DNA of 17,452 nt from DASUME01 sp041179425 (GTDB lineage: Bacteria > Myxococcota_A > Polyangia > Polyangiales > DASUME01): assembly GCA_041179425.1 (NCBI GenBank), contig JBEGTL010000115.1, positions 1 through 17,452 of the forward strand, written 5' to 3'. Below, piece by piece: positions 6,242 through 16,300 of this stretch. The notes under the pieces are model-generated. The model was not told the DNA's origin. It made no database searches and saw only the letters and a program-made list of their open reading frames with translations. A program made the translations under genes and the position numbers. The stretch's first letter is position 1; every line of letters starts with the position of its first letter.

Positions 6242-8422
6242 TCAGCGCGGCGCGGCAGCCTTCGCTGGGCGCGGTGGGGCAAAGCCGCGTTTGCGCATGA
6301 GGGCTTCGATTCCTGGGTCTTTGCCGCGGAACGCGCGGTACCCCTCGGCGGGGTCCACGGTGTTGCCGACCGAGAAGACGTGCTTTGCAAGGCGCGCGGC
6401 AACCTCGTGGTCGTAAGGGCTGCCCGCTTCGGTGAATGCCTCGAACGCGTCGGCAGTGAGCGTGTCGGACCACAGGTAGCTGTAGTAGCCGGCGGAGTAG
6501 CCGTCTCCCGCGAACACGTGCCCAAACTGCGGCGTGCGGTGGCGCATCACCACCTGCGGCGGCATCCCGAGTGCGGTGAGCGTCTCGCGCTCGAAGGCGT
6601 CGGGATCGATCGCGACGTCGCCCGCGAGGTGCAGCTTCATGTCGATCAGGGCCGCCGACAGGTACTCGACCGTACGAAAGCCCTGGTTGAAGGTCTGCGC
6701 GCGTTCGATCTTGGCGACGAGCGCAGCGGGGATGGGCGCGCCGGTCTCGACGTGGAGGGCGAAGCGGTTGAGTACCTCGGGCGTGGTGAGCCAGTGCTCG
6801 AACAGCTGCGAAGGAAACTCGACGTAGTCGCGCGCGACCTCGGTGCCCGACAGGGAAGGGTAAGAGACGTTGGAGGAGAGGCCGTGCAGCGCGTGCCCAA
6901 ACTCGTGGAACAACGTCACCGCGTCGTCCCAGCTGACGAGCGTGGCTGCGCCGGGGCTCGGCTTCACGAAGTTGGCGTTGTTGGAGACGATGGTAGAGAT
7001 GGGGGTGTGGAAGCGCTCTTGGTTACGGTACGCGCTCATCCACGCGCCTGACTGTTTGCCGGGGCCTGCGTAAGGGTCGAAGTACCAGAGTCCGACGTGG
7101 GCGCCGGTCTTCCCGTCTTTGACTTCCCACGTGCGCACGTCTGGATGAAACACGGGCAGACCCGAGACGGGCTCGAACCGAAAACCGAACAGCTGCTCGG
7201 CGGCCCAGAACATGCCCTCGCGCAGCTTCTCGAGCTGCAGGTAGGGGCTGATCTCGTTCTCGTCGAGGTCGTACTTTTCTTTGCGGACCTTCTCGGCGTA
7301 GTAGCGGTAGTCCCACGGCTCGATGCTGAGCTTGTTGCCCACGCGGTTGGCCAGCTTTTGCATGTCGGCGACTTCTTGCTGCACGCGTGCAACGGCCGGC
7401 TTCCACACGGTCTCCATCAGCTGCAGGGTCGCTTCGGGGGTCTTGGCCATCGAGTCTTGCAGACGCCAGTGCGCGTGCGTCGGGTAGCCGAGCAACTTGG
7501 CGCGCTCGGCGCGTAGCCGCAGGACCTTGGTGATGATCGTGTTGTTGTCGCGCGCGTCGCCGTTGTCGCCGCGGTTGACGAACTTGCGCCACACCACCTC
7601 GCGCAGCTTGCGGTCGTCTGCAAAGGTCAAGAACGGCTCGACCGAAGAGCGCGTGTTGGTGATGACCCACTTGCCGGGCACGCCCTTGGTTTCGGCGGCG
7701 GCCGCGGCGCTGGCGCGCAGGCTGGCGGGCAGACCGGCCAGTTCGGGCTCGGACTCGATGACCGTAAAGTACGTCTCTTCTTCGCTCAGCAAGTTCTGCG
7801 AGAAGTTGGTGTAGAACGTGACCAGCTCTTCGTTGATGGCGGCAAGCCGATGTTTGTCGGCCGCACCGAGCTTGGCGCCGGCGAGCACGAAGTCGTTGTA
7901 CTGGCGCCAGATGAGTCGTTTTTGCTCTGCACTGAGTGCGCCCTGATCGCGTGCCTCGTAGACCGCCAGAATGCGCGCGAACAGCGCCTCGTTCTGCGTG
8001 ATCTCATCTTCGAAGGCAGCGAGCTTGGGGGCCAGCGCGAGCTCGATCTCTTGAAACGCCGGCGTGGACAGGCCACCCGACCACACGCCGTAGAGTGTCA
8101 GCACCCGCTCGAACGTCTCGCCCGCGGCCTCGAAGGCGACGCTGGTGTTGTCGAACGTGGCAGGCTCGGCCACGCTGGTGATGCGGGCGATCTCGCCGCG
8201 CATCTCGACCATCGCAGCGTCGATCGCGGGTGCAAAGTGCGCGACCTCGATCTGGTCGAACGGAGGCACGCCGCCGTAGGGTCCCTTCCAGGTGGCGAGC
8301 AACGGATTGGTTGCTGGAGCAGTGGCTGATGGCACGTTGGTTCCCTTCTGCTGCGGAGCGCGCACGCAGCCACCGGCCACGAACGCGACAATCGAGAGTA
8401 TCCAGAGGAGGCGATGGCGCAT
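6242..8422 (-). CDS. dcp: M3 family peptidyl-dipeptidase, predicted lipoprotein (726 aa)
   Basis: This is a full-length M3A metallopeptidase of the Dcp type, which removes dipeptides from the C-termini of short peptides. The zinc motif HEFGHALHG gives ligands His506 and His510 with catalytic Glu507. The third ligand is Glu535 in GTEVARDYVEFPSQ, at the spacing of thimet oligopeptidase. The substrate-binding loop GYYSYLWSDTL is also present near the C-terminus. The chosen ATG at 8422 gives a signal peptide MRHRLLWILSIVAFVAGGC with Cys19 in a plausible lipobox, although Ala at -3 is not the commonest residue. Many Dcp homologues lack a signal peptide, so this one probably acts in the periplasm or at the outer membrane. 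The frame is open further upstream but would overlap the neighbouring gene and lose the signal peptide. The HEAT-repeat lipoprotein ends 44 bases upstream, so the two are likely co-transcribed. Confidence 0.93.
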   Translation of the reverse strand: MRHRLLWILSIVAFVAGGCVRAPQQKGTNVPSATAPATNPLLATWKGPYGGVPPFDQIEVAHFAPAIDAAMVEMRGEIARITSVAEPATFDNTSVAFEAAGETFERVLTLYGVWSGGLSTPAFQEIELALAPKLAAFEDEITQNEALFARILAVYEARDQGALSAEQKRLIWRQYNDFVLAGAKLGAADKHRLAAINEELVTFYTNFSQNLLSEEETYFTVIESEPELAGLPASLRASAAAAAETKGVPGKWVITNTRSSVEPFLTFADDRKLREVVWRKFVNRGDNGDARDNNTIITKVLRLRAERAKLLGYPTHAHWRLQDSMAKTPEATLQLMETVWKPAVARVQQEVADMQKLANRVGNKLSIEPWDYRYYAEKVRKEKYDLDENEISPYLQLEKLREGMFWAAEQLFGFRFEPVSGLPVFHPDVRTWEVKDGKTGAHVGLWYFDPYAGPGKQSGAWMSAYRNQERFHTPISTIVSNNANFVKPSPGAATLVSWDDAVTLFHEFGHALHGLSSNVSYPSLSGTEVARDYVEFPSQLFEHWLTTPEVLNRFALHVETGAPIPAALVAKIERAQTFNQGFRTVEYLSAALIDMKLHLAGDVAIDPDAFERETLTALGMPPQVVMRHRTPQFGHVFAGDGYSAGYYSYLWSDTLTADAFEAFTEAGSPYDHEVAARLAKHVFSVGNTVDPAEGYRAFRGKDPGIEALMRKRGFAPPRPAKAAAPR

Positions 8423-8466
8423 GCCGCCCAGTGTGCACTCGCAAACAACATGGAGCCCGCGACGAA

Positions 8467-9822
8467 CTAGCTGCGCGACGCGAGCTGCTTGAGCCCGTTC
8501 TGGACCTCGCGACCCACGGTCCACGCGGGCGGCCACTCGTCGCCGACGATCTCCTTGGGGTCGTCGGCGTGGAGCTTGAGGCGCCAGGTGGCCTCGATCA
8601 CGCTCGCGCGGCCGGCCAGGTAACGGATCGCGATCACGCGCGGCCACCAGTTGTAGGCGTACAGCTTGCGCCCGAGCGTGGTGACCAAAAAGCTGCTGCT
8701 GGGCAGCGCCTGGATGGCCGCCACGTACGCCTCGATCTCGCTCTTGGGGTAGTTGACGTTCCAGTGCTGAGGCAAGGCGTTGAGCACGTCGGAGACACTG
8801 CGCTCTCCGCCGATGGCGATGGCGAGCTGGCCGGCCGGCTGGCGCAGCTCCCGCGAGCGCGATGTGATCAGCGTCAAGAGGCAGGGCAGGGCTTCGCGTG
8901 CGCCGGTCTCACCGACACGCTCGAGGGCGCGTAAACGCAGCTCGAGGGGCGCACTCTCGTCGAGCACGATGGTGGACAACGCCTCGACGTCCTCGGTGCG
9001 AACGTGAGCGCGCACCAGCTCGAGGGCGAGCGAGCGCTGGGCGAGCTCGATGCGTGCGTCGGCGGCGATCGAGACCAGCCGTGCGCGCGCGCCCTCGGTG
9101 TCGACGAAGCGGCCGAGCGCCGGCAGCGCGTACTCGGCCAGCGCAGTCTCGTGGTTGGGCGTGCTGCGGTAGGCCTGCTCGACCGCCACGATCTTGGCGG
9201 CTGCTGCGGAGCGTGTGGACGGGTCGGCGTACTTGGCGACGGTGTCGGTGAGGCGAGCGAACGACTTGGGGCTGAGCTCTGCGCTCAAGCTCTCGGCACT
9301 CGGCTCGGCGCTGGCCGCACCGACGCGCGCGGTGATCGCCTCGAGCGCAAACGCGCCGACGTCGGCGCGTCGGTCGAGGTCGGCCCCCACCCAACGCAGC
9401 ACCGCGCGGCCGAGCGTCCCGCGCTCTGGCTCGTCGAGCAGCGGCAACAGGCGCGCCGCGCTGTCTTTGGCCAGCACGGCACGTGGGGTCGGCGGCTCCC
9501 CGCGTGCGGTCGACATCCGAACACTCAGGCCGCGCTCCAGGGTGGGTGCGAGCTGCCCCCGATCGGCGGGGGACAGCGCCTCGAGCGAGGCGAACAACAG
9601 CTTGCGTCCGTCGACGTCGGCGCGTTCGAGATCGAGCAAGCGCAGCGCCGCTTCTGCGCGCAGCGAGGTGGGCCGCGACGCGTCGTGCAGCACTGCGTGT
9701 AGCTTTTCGGGCCCGGCGGCGGTGTGGCGAAAGGCGTCGAGGTCACGCGCGTCGAGGGCGCAGGCCGAGGCGGCGAGCACCACGAGGGGCAAAACAGCCT
9801 GGAGCAAGGGATGGCGAGGCAC
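8467..9822 (-). CDS. HEAT-repeat-like lipoprotein of unknown function (451 aa)
   Basis: The GTG at 9822 opens with a signal peptide (PRHPLLQAVLPLVVLAASAC) whose Cys21 sits in a lipobox-like ASAC, so export and lipidation are likely. The rest is almost entirely helical, rich in Ala, Leu, Arg and Glu, with recurring helix pairs such as LRLRALERVGETGAREAL and LRAEAALRLLDLE. These suggest HEAT or armadillo-like repeats that act as a protein-binding scaffold. The last 100 residues change character and are rich in aromatic residues (YAYNWWPRVIAIRYLAG, EWPPAWTVG). No catalytic motif is seen. The gene is followed after 44 bases by the dcp-like lipoprotein in the same direction, so a shared envelope role is possible. 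I do not recognise a named family. The start is the only good one near the signal peptide, but no clear ribosome binding site precedes it. Confidence 0.75.
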   Translation of the reverse strand: MPRHPLLQAVLPLVVLAASACALDARDLDAFRHTAAGPEKLHAVLHDASRPTSLRAEAALRLLDLERADVDGRKLLFASLEALSPADRGQLAPTLERGLSVRMSTARGEPPTPRAVLAKDSAARLLPLLDEPERGTLGRAVLRWVGADLDRRADVGAFALEAITARVGAASAEPSAESLSAELSPKSFARLTDTVAKYADPSTRSAAAAKIVAVEQAYRSTPNHETALAEYALPALGRFVDTEGARARLVSIAADARIELAQRSLALELVRAHVRTEDVEALSTIVLDESAPLELRLRALERVGETGAREALPCLLTLITSRSRELRQPAGQLAIAIGGERSVSDVLNALPQHWNVNYPKSEIEAYVAAIQALPSSSFLVTTLGRKLYAYNWWPRVIAIRYLAGRASVIEATWRLKLHADDPKEIVGDEWPPAWTVGREVQNGLKQLASRS

Positions 9823-9998
9823 CCCTGAAGATCTATCAGTTCCCTACGAATACGTCTCGATGCTGGCGATCACATGGGCGGCCGTGTGGTGCTGAGCGCG
9901 CGCGTTCGTGTAGTGCGGCAGGTCGACCTGCCGAGCCCACCTCGGAGGGCACGGGCCCGGCGGCTCCGCCCTGCTCGAATCATGGTAGATCCGTGGGC
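9823..9998. promoter_or_regulatory. divergent intergenic region with an 18-base perfect palindrome
   Basis: This 176-base region separates the divergent HEAT lipoprotein and DprE1-like genes and must hold both promoters. CGGCAGGTCGACCTGCCG at 9916-9933 is a perfect 18-base palindrome lying 66 bases before the DprE1-like ATG. With this base composition such a palindrome is expected only about 0.1-0.2 times per window of this length by chance, so it may be an operator. No confident -35/-10 pair could be assigned in either direction. Confidence 0.45.
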
Positions 9999-11408
9999 AT
10001 GACGATCTCGGCGATTCCGTCAAAGCCGCCCAAGCCACCGGCCACCACCACGCTCAGCGGGTGGGGCAGAAACCTTCGCGCGGAGTGTTTTTTCACCCAG
10101 GTCGAGGTGCCCTCGGAGATCAAGGGACATCTCGACAAGTCGGGCACCATCGCGCGTGGGCTCGGGCGCAGCTACGGAGACCCGGCTCTCAACTCGGGCG
10201 GGCAGGTGTTGGGCCTCGCCAGGGTCGACCGCTACCTCGCGTTCGACGACGGCACGGGCACCCTGACTTGTGAGGCGGGCGTCAGTCTGGCGCAGATCAT
10301 CCACGACTTCGCACCACGCGGCTGGTTTCCGCTGATCACGCCGGGCACCAAGTTCGTCACCGTGGGCGGCTGTATCGCCAACGACGTGCACGGCAAGGCC
10401 CACCACGCGCAGGGCTGCTTCAGCGCGTGCGTCGACTCCATGACGGTGCTGCTCGCGAGCGGCGAGGTGGTGGTCGCCAGCCGCGAACAACACGCCGATC
10501 TGTTTTGGGGCACCTTCGGCGGCATGGGTCTGCTCGGCATCGTGCTCACCGCGACGCTCAGGCTGCGTAAGATCGAGACCACGTACTTTCGGCATGAGAG
10601 CATCTACGCGCCCGACCTCGACGCGATGCTCAACGCCATCGACGAGAGCAACGACAAGTACCCGTACTCGGTGGCCACCATCGACGCGGTTGCGACGGGT
10701 GCGAAGCTCGGCCGCGGCTACCTGAGCGTTGGCGATCACGCGCGCAGAGACGAGCTACCCGAGAAGCTCGCCAAAGAGCCGCTGCGCATCTCGGGAGACC
10801 CCCTGATCACGCTCCCGTTCGAGCTGCCGGGCCTGGTGATGAACCCGCTCAGCATCCGCGTGGGCAACGCGCTCATCCTCAAGATCCAGTCGAGCAAGGC
10901 GCCCTTCAAGCACTACGAAAACTTCTTCTATCCGCTCGACATGGCCGCCGAGTGGAACCGCATGTACGGTCGGCGTGGCTTCGCGCAGTACCAGTTCGTG
11001 CTTCCGTTCGAGAACAGTCGCCCGAACCTGCGCAACATCCTCATGACCATCCTCAGCGCTGGGGAGTTGCCGCTGCTCAACGTGCTCAAGCGCTTTGGCA
11101 AGGAGAGCGGAGGCACGCTGTCTTTCCCGCGCGAAGGCTACACGTTCGCGATCGACTTCCCCATCCGCGACCACACCGTGGCACTGACGCGCAAGCTCGA
11201 TGCCATGGTGCTCGACGCCGGAGGTCGCACGTACCTGGGCAAAGACTCGTACGTGGAGGCGCACACGTTTCGAGCCATGTACCCAGCCATCGACGAGTGG
11301 CTCAAGGTGAAGGCCAAGTACGATCCACACAACGTCTTCGTGTCCGATCTGGGGCGCAGGGTTGGGCTGGTGCCGGCGCACGATCTGACGGAGTCAGGGA
11401 CGTACTGA
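9999..11408 (+). CDS. DprE1-like FAD-dependent oxidase (469 aa)
   Basis: The protein resembles mycobacterial DprE1, which oxidises the 2'-hydroxyl of decaprenylphosphoryl-ribose, along most of its length. Shared stretches are SGWGRN at the N-terminus, the FAD-binding loop ARGLGRSYGDPALNSGG (52-68), TPGTKFVTVGGCIANDVHGK with HGKAHH, YPLDMAAEWNRMYG, AQYQFVLP, and a C-terminal LGKDSY with Lys415 matching the catalytic lysine. The residue aligned with Cys387 of DprE1, the benzothiazinone target, is Ala384 (YTFAIDFP). No DprE2-type reductase lies in the window, so the product may be used as a ketone or reduced by a distant enzyme. In non-actinobacteria such oxidases are found among polysaccharide genes, which fits glycosyltransferase and export genes nearby. 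It has no signal peptide. The ATG at 9999 begins the conserved region; the longer open frame upstream is antisense to the HEAT gene. Oxidation of a polyprenyl-linked or nucleotide sugar is inferred. Confidence 0.87.
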   Translation: MTISAIPSKPPKPPATTTLSGWGRNLRAECFFTQVEVPSEIKGHLDKSGTIARGLGRSYGDPALNSGGQVLGLARVDRYLAFDDGTGTLTCEAGVSLAQIIHDFAPRGWFPLITPGTKFVTVGGCIANDVHGKAHHAQGCFSACVDSMTVLLASGEVVVASREQHADLFWGTFGGMGLLGIVLTATLRLRKIETTYFRHESIYAPDLDAMLNAIDESNDKYPYSVATIDAVATGAKLGRGYLSVGDHARRDELPEKLAKEPLRISGDPLITLPFELPGLVMNPLSIRVGNALILKIQSSKAPFKHYENFFYPLDMAAEWNRMYGRRGFAQYQFVLPFENSRPNLRNILMTILSAGELPLLNVLKRFGKESGGTLSFPREGYTFAIDFPIRDHTVALTRKLDAMVLDAGGRTYLGKDSYVEAHTFRAMYPAIDEWLKVKAKYDPHNVFVSDLGRRVGLVPAHDLTESGTY

Positions 11409-11555
11409 CCGCGGCTCACGTCTCGAGGCACATCGCCTGGACGCCGCGACGAGGACCGTCGACGGACAACTCACCCGGTGTGCTATCATCGAGGCCCTGG
11501 ACGCAAGGGTGAAAGTCGTTTCAGTTCCAATGGGAACTCCGTTATCCTAGTCGCG
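11409..11555 (+). promoter_or_regulatory. leader and possible promoter of the 162-residue gene
   Basis: TATCAT at 11484-11489 matches five of six bases of a -10 box. TCGACG at 11459-11464 is a poor -35 match at a 19-base spacing, longer than ideal. Between this promoter and the ATG lies the inverted repeat AGTTCC-aatg-GGAACT at 11523-11538, which could be an operator or a small hairpin in the leader. No clear Shine-Dalgarno sequence precedes the ATG and no terminator for the DprE1-like gene is visible. The assignment is tentative. Confidence 0.3.
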
Positions 11556-12044
11556 ATGACTGCGGCCCTCTCGCTCACGCGTACGCTCGTCAGGCCGGGG
11601 GCCTACACGGTCGCGCACTGCAAAGATGTCGTCATCCTGGTGTGGAAAGAGCGTGCTGACGTCGGCGCGGTCCGGGACGCGAGTGCGTTCGGCGATCAGC
11701 TGATGCGCGGGCATGCCGTCTTCTCGGTCGTGCACGTGGTCGAAGAGACGTCGGGCTTGCCCACGTCCGCTGGTCGCGATGCGCTCGTCGAGGCCGCGCA
11801 GAGGAACGAAGGACGGATCGCGTGCGTGGGCTTGCTCTTGCCCGCGTCACCCATCGTTGCAAGCATGCTCCGTGTCTCGGTGAGAGCGATGGACAAGTTC
11901 GTGCGCAGCTTTACGCAGGTCGTGGTCGAGCCGACGATCGACGCGTTGGTGGGCGGGGTCCTCAAGGCCAACGTGCAACGTGGTGGCGTGCGGCTGACCG
12001 CGGGCGAGCTGGCACGAGCTATCCAAGAAGCGCGCGCGCTCTGA
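11556..12044 (+). CDS. hypothetical protein, small alpha/beta protein (162 aa)
   Basis: I do not recognise a named family. The protein alternates predicted strands (DVVILVWKE, HAVFSVVHVVEE, GRIACVGLLLP) with helices, as in a compact alpha/beta domain. Small myxobacterial proteins of unknown role have a similar layout: an opening VVILVW-type strand, then a segment ending near VVHV and a helix beginning with short polar residues. It has no signal peptide, no membrane segment and no obvious catalytic cluster. It begins at the ATG at 11556, 147 bases after the DprE1-like gene, and ends six bases from the convergent glycosyltransferase. Its codon use looks like that of its neighbours, and the frame is clean across 162 codons. 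A role linked to the oxidase or glycosyltransferases is only suggested by position. A regulatory or sensory domain is as likely as an enzyme. Confidence 0.7.
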   Translation: MTAALSLTRTLVRPGAYTVAHCKDVVILVWKERADVGAVRDASAFGDQLMRGHAVFSVVHVVEETSGLPTSAGRDALVEAAQRNEGRIACVGLLLPASPIVASMLRVSVRAMDKFVRSFTQVVVEPTIDALVGGVLKANVQRGGVRLTAGELARAIQEARAL

Positions 12045-12050
12045 GTCCGA

Positions 12051-13262
12051 CTACGCGAGATCCGCGAACAGCAGCTCTTCGAAGCGCGGGGCCAACGCAT
12101 CCCAGTGGTAAAGCTCCGCCGTCTCCCTCGCGCCCGCCGACAGCCGCTCGCGCAGGTCCGAGTCCGCCATCAAAGCGCGCACCGCGAGCTCGATCTCCGC
12201 ACTCGAAGCTGCAGGCACCAAGAAGCCATTGTCGCCCGTGCGCACGGCATCGCTCACGCCACCCACGTCGCTCGCGATGACAGGGAGTCCGTACTCCATG
12301 GCTTCCAGGATCGTGGTGGGCATGCCTTCGGTGCGTCCGTTGGCGAGCTTGATCGACGGCAACACGAACGCGTCCGCTGCGCGCAACCAGTCCGACTTGT
12401 CGCGGCCGTACACCGCGCCCACGAAGCGCACGCGCGCCGCCCGCCTCTTCGCGTGCGCCTCGAGGGCCTCTCGCTCGGGTCCGTAGCCTGCGATCACCAG
12501 CTCTACGTCAGGCAGCGCCGACACCGCGTCGATGGCGTGCACGATGCCCTTGAGTGGGATGAGGCGCGACAAACAAAGTAAGGTGAACTTGTCGAGCGCA
12601 AGCCGGGTGCGCAGCGCGGCCTTGGGCTCACTCGTCGGCAGAGCCGGCTCGATGCCCATCGGACACACGTGTGCACGCGCGCTCAGCTCGGCGCGCACGA
12701 GCGGGTCGAGGAGAGCGAGGTAACGCCGGCGCAGCTCGCGTGACGAGAACAGTAAGGCGCGCGCACGCGTGCCGATGCGTGTGGCGAGCAAGCGTCGCAG
12801 CCGCGCGGTGGGCAGTCGCTCCAGCACGAACACGTCGGCCGAGTGCAGCACGGCAAGGTGCGGACGCGTGCCCGGTAGCTCCCCGGCGATCAGCGCGCAG
12901 GGTAGGGCCCAGTGAGTGATCACCGCGTCCCAACCTGGCGCTCGCCGGTAGGCTTCGCGCGCGAGGCTGGCCACGAACGGTGCGAGGCCCAGCGCGGACA
13001 GCGGGTCGCGGCGCACGTTGTCGAGCACGCCCGCCCCGTAAAACGTGCGCTGCAGCCCGCGCCTCGACCAGTAAGGTACCCAGTGCACCGCGATGCCGTC
13101 GTGCTGCGGCGGAGCCTCGTACCGTGCCTCGTGTGGCTCGGGCGCGAGCACCTCTAGACGATGGCCGCGTGCCGCGAGCGCACGCGCAAAGCCCAGCACG
13201 AAGTGGCCCGCGGCGTCGTCTTCGGCGCGCGGAAAGCTGGTGGTGAGCAGCCCGATCGACAC
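12051..13262 (-). CDS. family 4 glycosyltransferase, GT-B fold (403 aa)
   Basis: The N-terminal half starts directly with a strand and loop, VSIGLLTTSFPRAEDDAAGHF, the acceptor-side Rossmann entry of GT4 enzymes. The C-terminal half has LLCLSRLIPLKGI, which contacts the nucleotide donor, and EGMPTTILEAMEYGLPVIASD with the E-x7-E pair Glu312/Glu320, the retaining GT4 signature. It should transfer a sugar from a nucleotide donor to a growing glycan or lipid carrier on the cytoplasmic face. I chose the GTG at 13262, four bases after the stop of the family 2 glycosyltransferase, because the fold starts there. A start at 13322 would add 20 disordered residues and overlap the upstream gene by 56 bases. 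It is the third gene of the glmS unit. Donor and acceptor cannot be read from sequence. Confidence 0.88.
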   Translation of the reverse strand: MSIGLLTTSFPRAEDDAAGHFVLGFARALAARGHRLEVLAPEPHEARYEAPPQHDGIAVHWVPYWSRRGLQRTFYGAGVLDNVRRDPLSALGLAPFVASLAREAYRRAPGWDAVITHWALPCALIAGELPGTRPHLAVLHSADVFVLERLPTARLRRLLATRIGTRARALLFSSRELRRRYLALLDPLVRAELSARAHVCPMGIEPALPTSEPKAALRTRLALDKFTLLCLSRLIPLKGIVHAIDAVSALPDVELVIAGYGPEREALEAHAKRRAARVRFVGAVYGRDKSDWLRAADAFVLPSIKLANGRTEGMPTTILEAMEYGLPVIASDVGGVSDAVRTGDNGFLVPAASSAEIELAVRALMADSDLRERLSAGARETAELYHWDALAPRFEELLFADLA

Positions 13263-13266
13263 CGGC

Positions 13267-14183
13267 CTACTCGGCGTCTGGTTCGAAGCCCTCGAGCGGC
13301 TCGGCTCGCGGGGGCTCGGCAAACAAACCGACCGTGGCGGCGCGTACGCGTTCGAGCAGACTCGTCGTGCTCACGCCGGCGCGGTGTAGCAGCCTCCGCA
13401 ACAACACGCGCAGGAGCACGTAGGGCACCACCACCAGCGCGTGGCGTAGTCCGATGCCGCTGACCTCGTCGCCGTACACCGGGCGCACCACGATCTCGCC
13501 CACGCGCAGCTCGCGCTCGGCCAGCATGCCGAGTAGGTCGTTGGGGTAGCCGTAGCGGGGCCACAGCTGCTCGAGCGGCAACGCGGCGGCGGCACCTCTC
13601 GACAGCGCGGTGTAGCCACACTGCGAGTCGCGGATGGGGAGCCCGGTGGCGAGCTGCGTGACCCTGCTGAGCACACCATTGCCCAGCCAGCGCGGCAGCG
13701 GCATGTGCCTTCGTGCGTGCGGGTACGAGAGCCTATCGCCTTTGGCGTAGTCCAGCTCGCCGCGCAGCACCGGCGCGATCAAGACGCGCAGATCGTCAGG
13801 GTCCATCTGTGCGTCGCCCGCCATCACGGCGCACACATCGGCGCCGCGGGCAAAGGCGGCGCGGTAGCCGGTGGTGATCGCCGCGCCCACGCCGCGGTTG
13901 ACCTCGTGCCGGATCACTTCGACGCGCGCATCGCCGAGCGCGAGCGCCGTCTCTGCGGTGCGATCGCTGCTGGCGTCGTCGACCACCACCACGTGGCTCA
14001 CGAAGTTGGGCAACGTGCGCAGCGTGCGCGCGATCAAGCGCTCTTCGTTGAACGCCGGCACCACCACGGCGACACGCGCAGGGGTGCCACGGGCAGCAAA
14101 CAACACCTTACTGTCCACTTTTCGCTCGCGACGAGAAGGACCGCACGTGCTCTCGTGCGGCGTACGATCGGAACCTGACAACA

Positions 14184-14184
<1 letters not shown>
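13267..14184 (-). CDS. family 2 glycosyltransferase, DPM/DPG-synthase-like (305 aa)
   Basis: After about 35 poorly conserved residues comes a classic GT-A fold: VAVVVPAFNEERLI, VVVVDDASSDRT with Asp69 and Asp70 for UDP binding, and AGDAQMDP with Asp124 and Asp128 at the metal-binding position. SQCGYTALSR further on is typical of the DPM/DPG-synthase-like branch, which often glycosylates polyprenyl phosphate. The hydrophobic stretch ALVVVPYVLLRVLLRRLLH near residues 250-270 may dock the enzyme to the membrane. The ATG shares one base with the glmS stop (TGATG), implying coupled translation. A GTG one codon earlier, or a GTG at residue 27 (near an AGTAAG), are alternative starts, and the weak N-terminal conservation leaves this open. 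It likely adds a sugar, perhaps derived from the glucosamine pathway, to a lipid carrier or nascent repeat unit. Confidence 0.86.
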
Positions 14185-16019
<1,835 letters not shown>

Positions 16020-16027
16020 GAAATAGG

Positions 16028-16033
16028 CCTCCC
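16028..16033 (-). promoter_or_regulatory. Shine-Dalgarno site of glmS
   Basis: GGGAGG on the minus strand lies eight bases before the ATG at 16019. It is among the best ribosome binding sites in the window and confirms the glmS start. Confidence 0.75.
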
Positions 16034-16271
16034 AAGAGCAGCGACGCTAGCACGCGGAAGCGGCCCCGTCGTAACTCCGGAGGGGGCCCGCCGGCGGGCG
16101 GTCCGCGAGTCGAGGTGGGCGTTGACGTCGACGTGGGCGTTCACGGCCGAAGCCCGCGGGGGACGGTCACACCTCGGGTGGACACCCCCACTTTTTGTGC
16201 GCGGGTGCTAGCCAACTTGCTTGCGGTTCCTCATCCTGTACGCGCTTTGCTCGAGCGCACGTTGCGCAGCG

Positions 16272-16300
16272 TGGAACTTGAACCCACGGGCGACTATTCT
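16272..16300 (+). promoter_or_regulatory. possible sigma-70-type promoter for the OPX gene
   Basis: TGGAAC at 16272-16277 (three of six matches to TTGACA) and TATTCT at 16295-16300 (four of six matches to TATAAT) are separated by 17 bases. Transcription would start near 16307, leaving a leader of about 34 bases before the ATG at 16341. The match is weak and unsupported by other data. Confidence 0.3.

Noticed and set aside
13263..13322. ATG/GTG start 60 bases upstream for the family 4 glycosyltransferase
   Set aside because: The added residues are polar and disordered and overlap the upstream gene by 56 bases; the GTG at 13262 starts the fold directly and leaves a four-base gap.
16020..16110. 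glmS ribozyme/riboswitch in the glmS leader
   Set aside because: That ribozyme is mainly found in Firmicutes and relatives, and no matching core or double pseudoknot pattern was recognisable here; the leader shows only a normal ribosome binding site.
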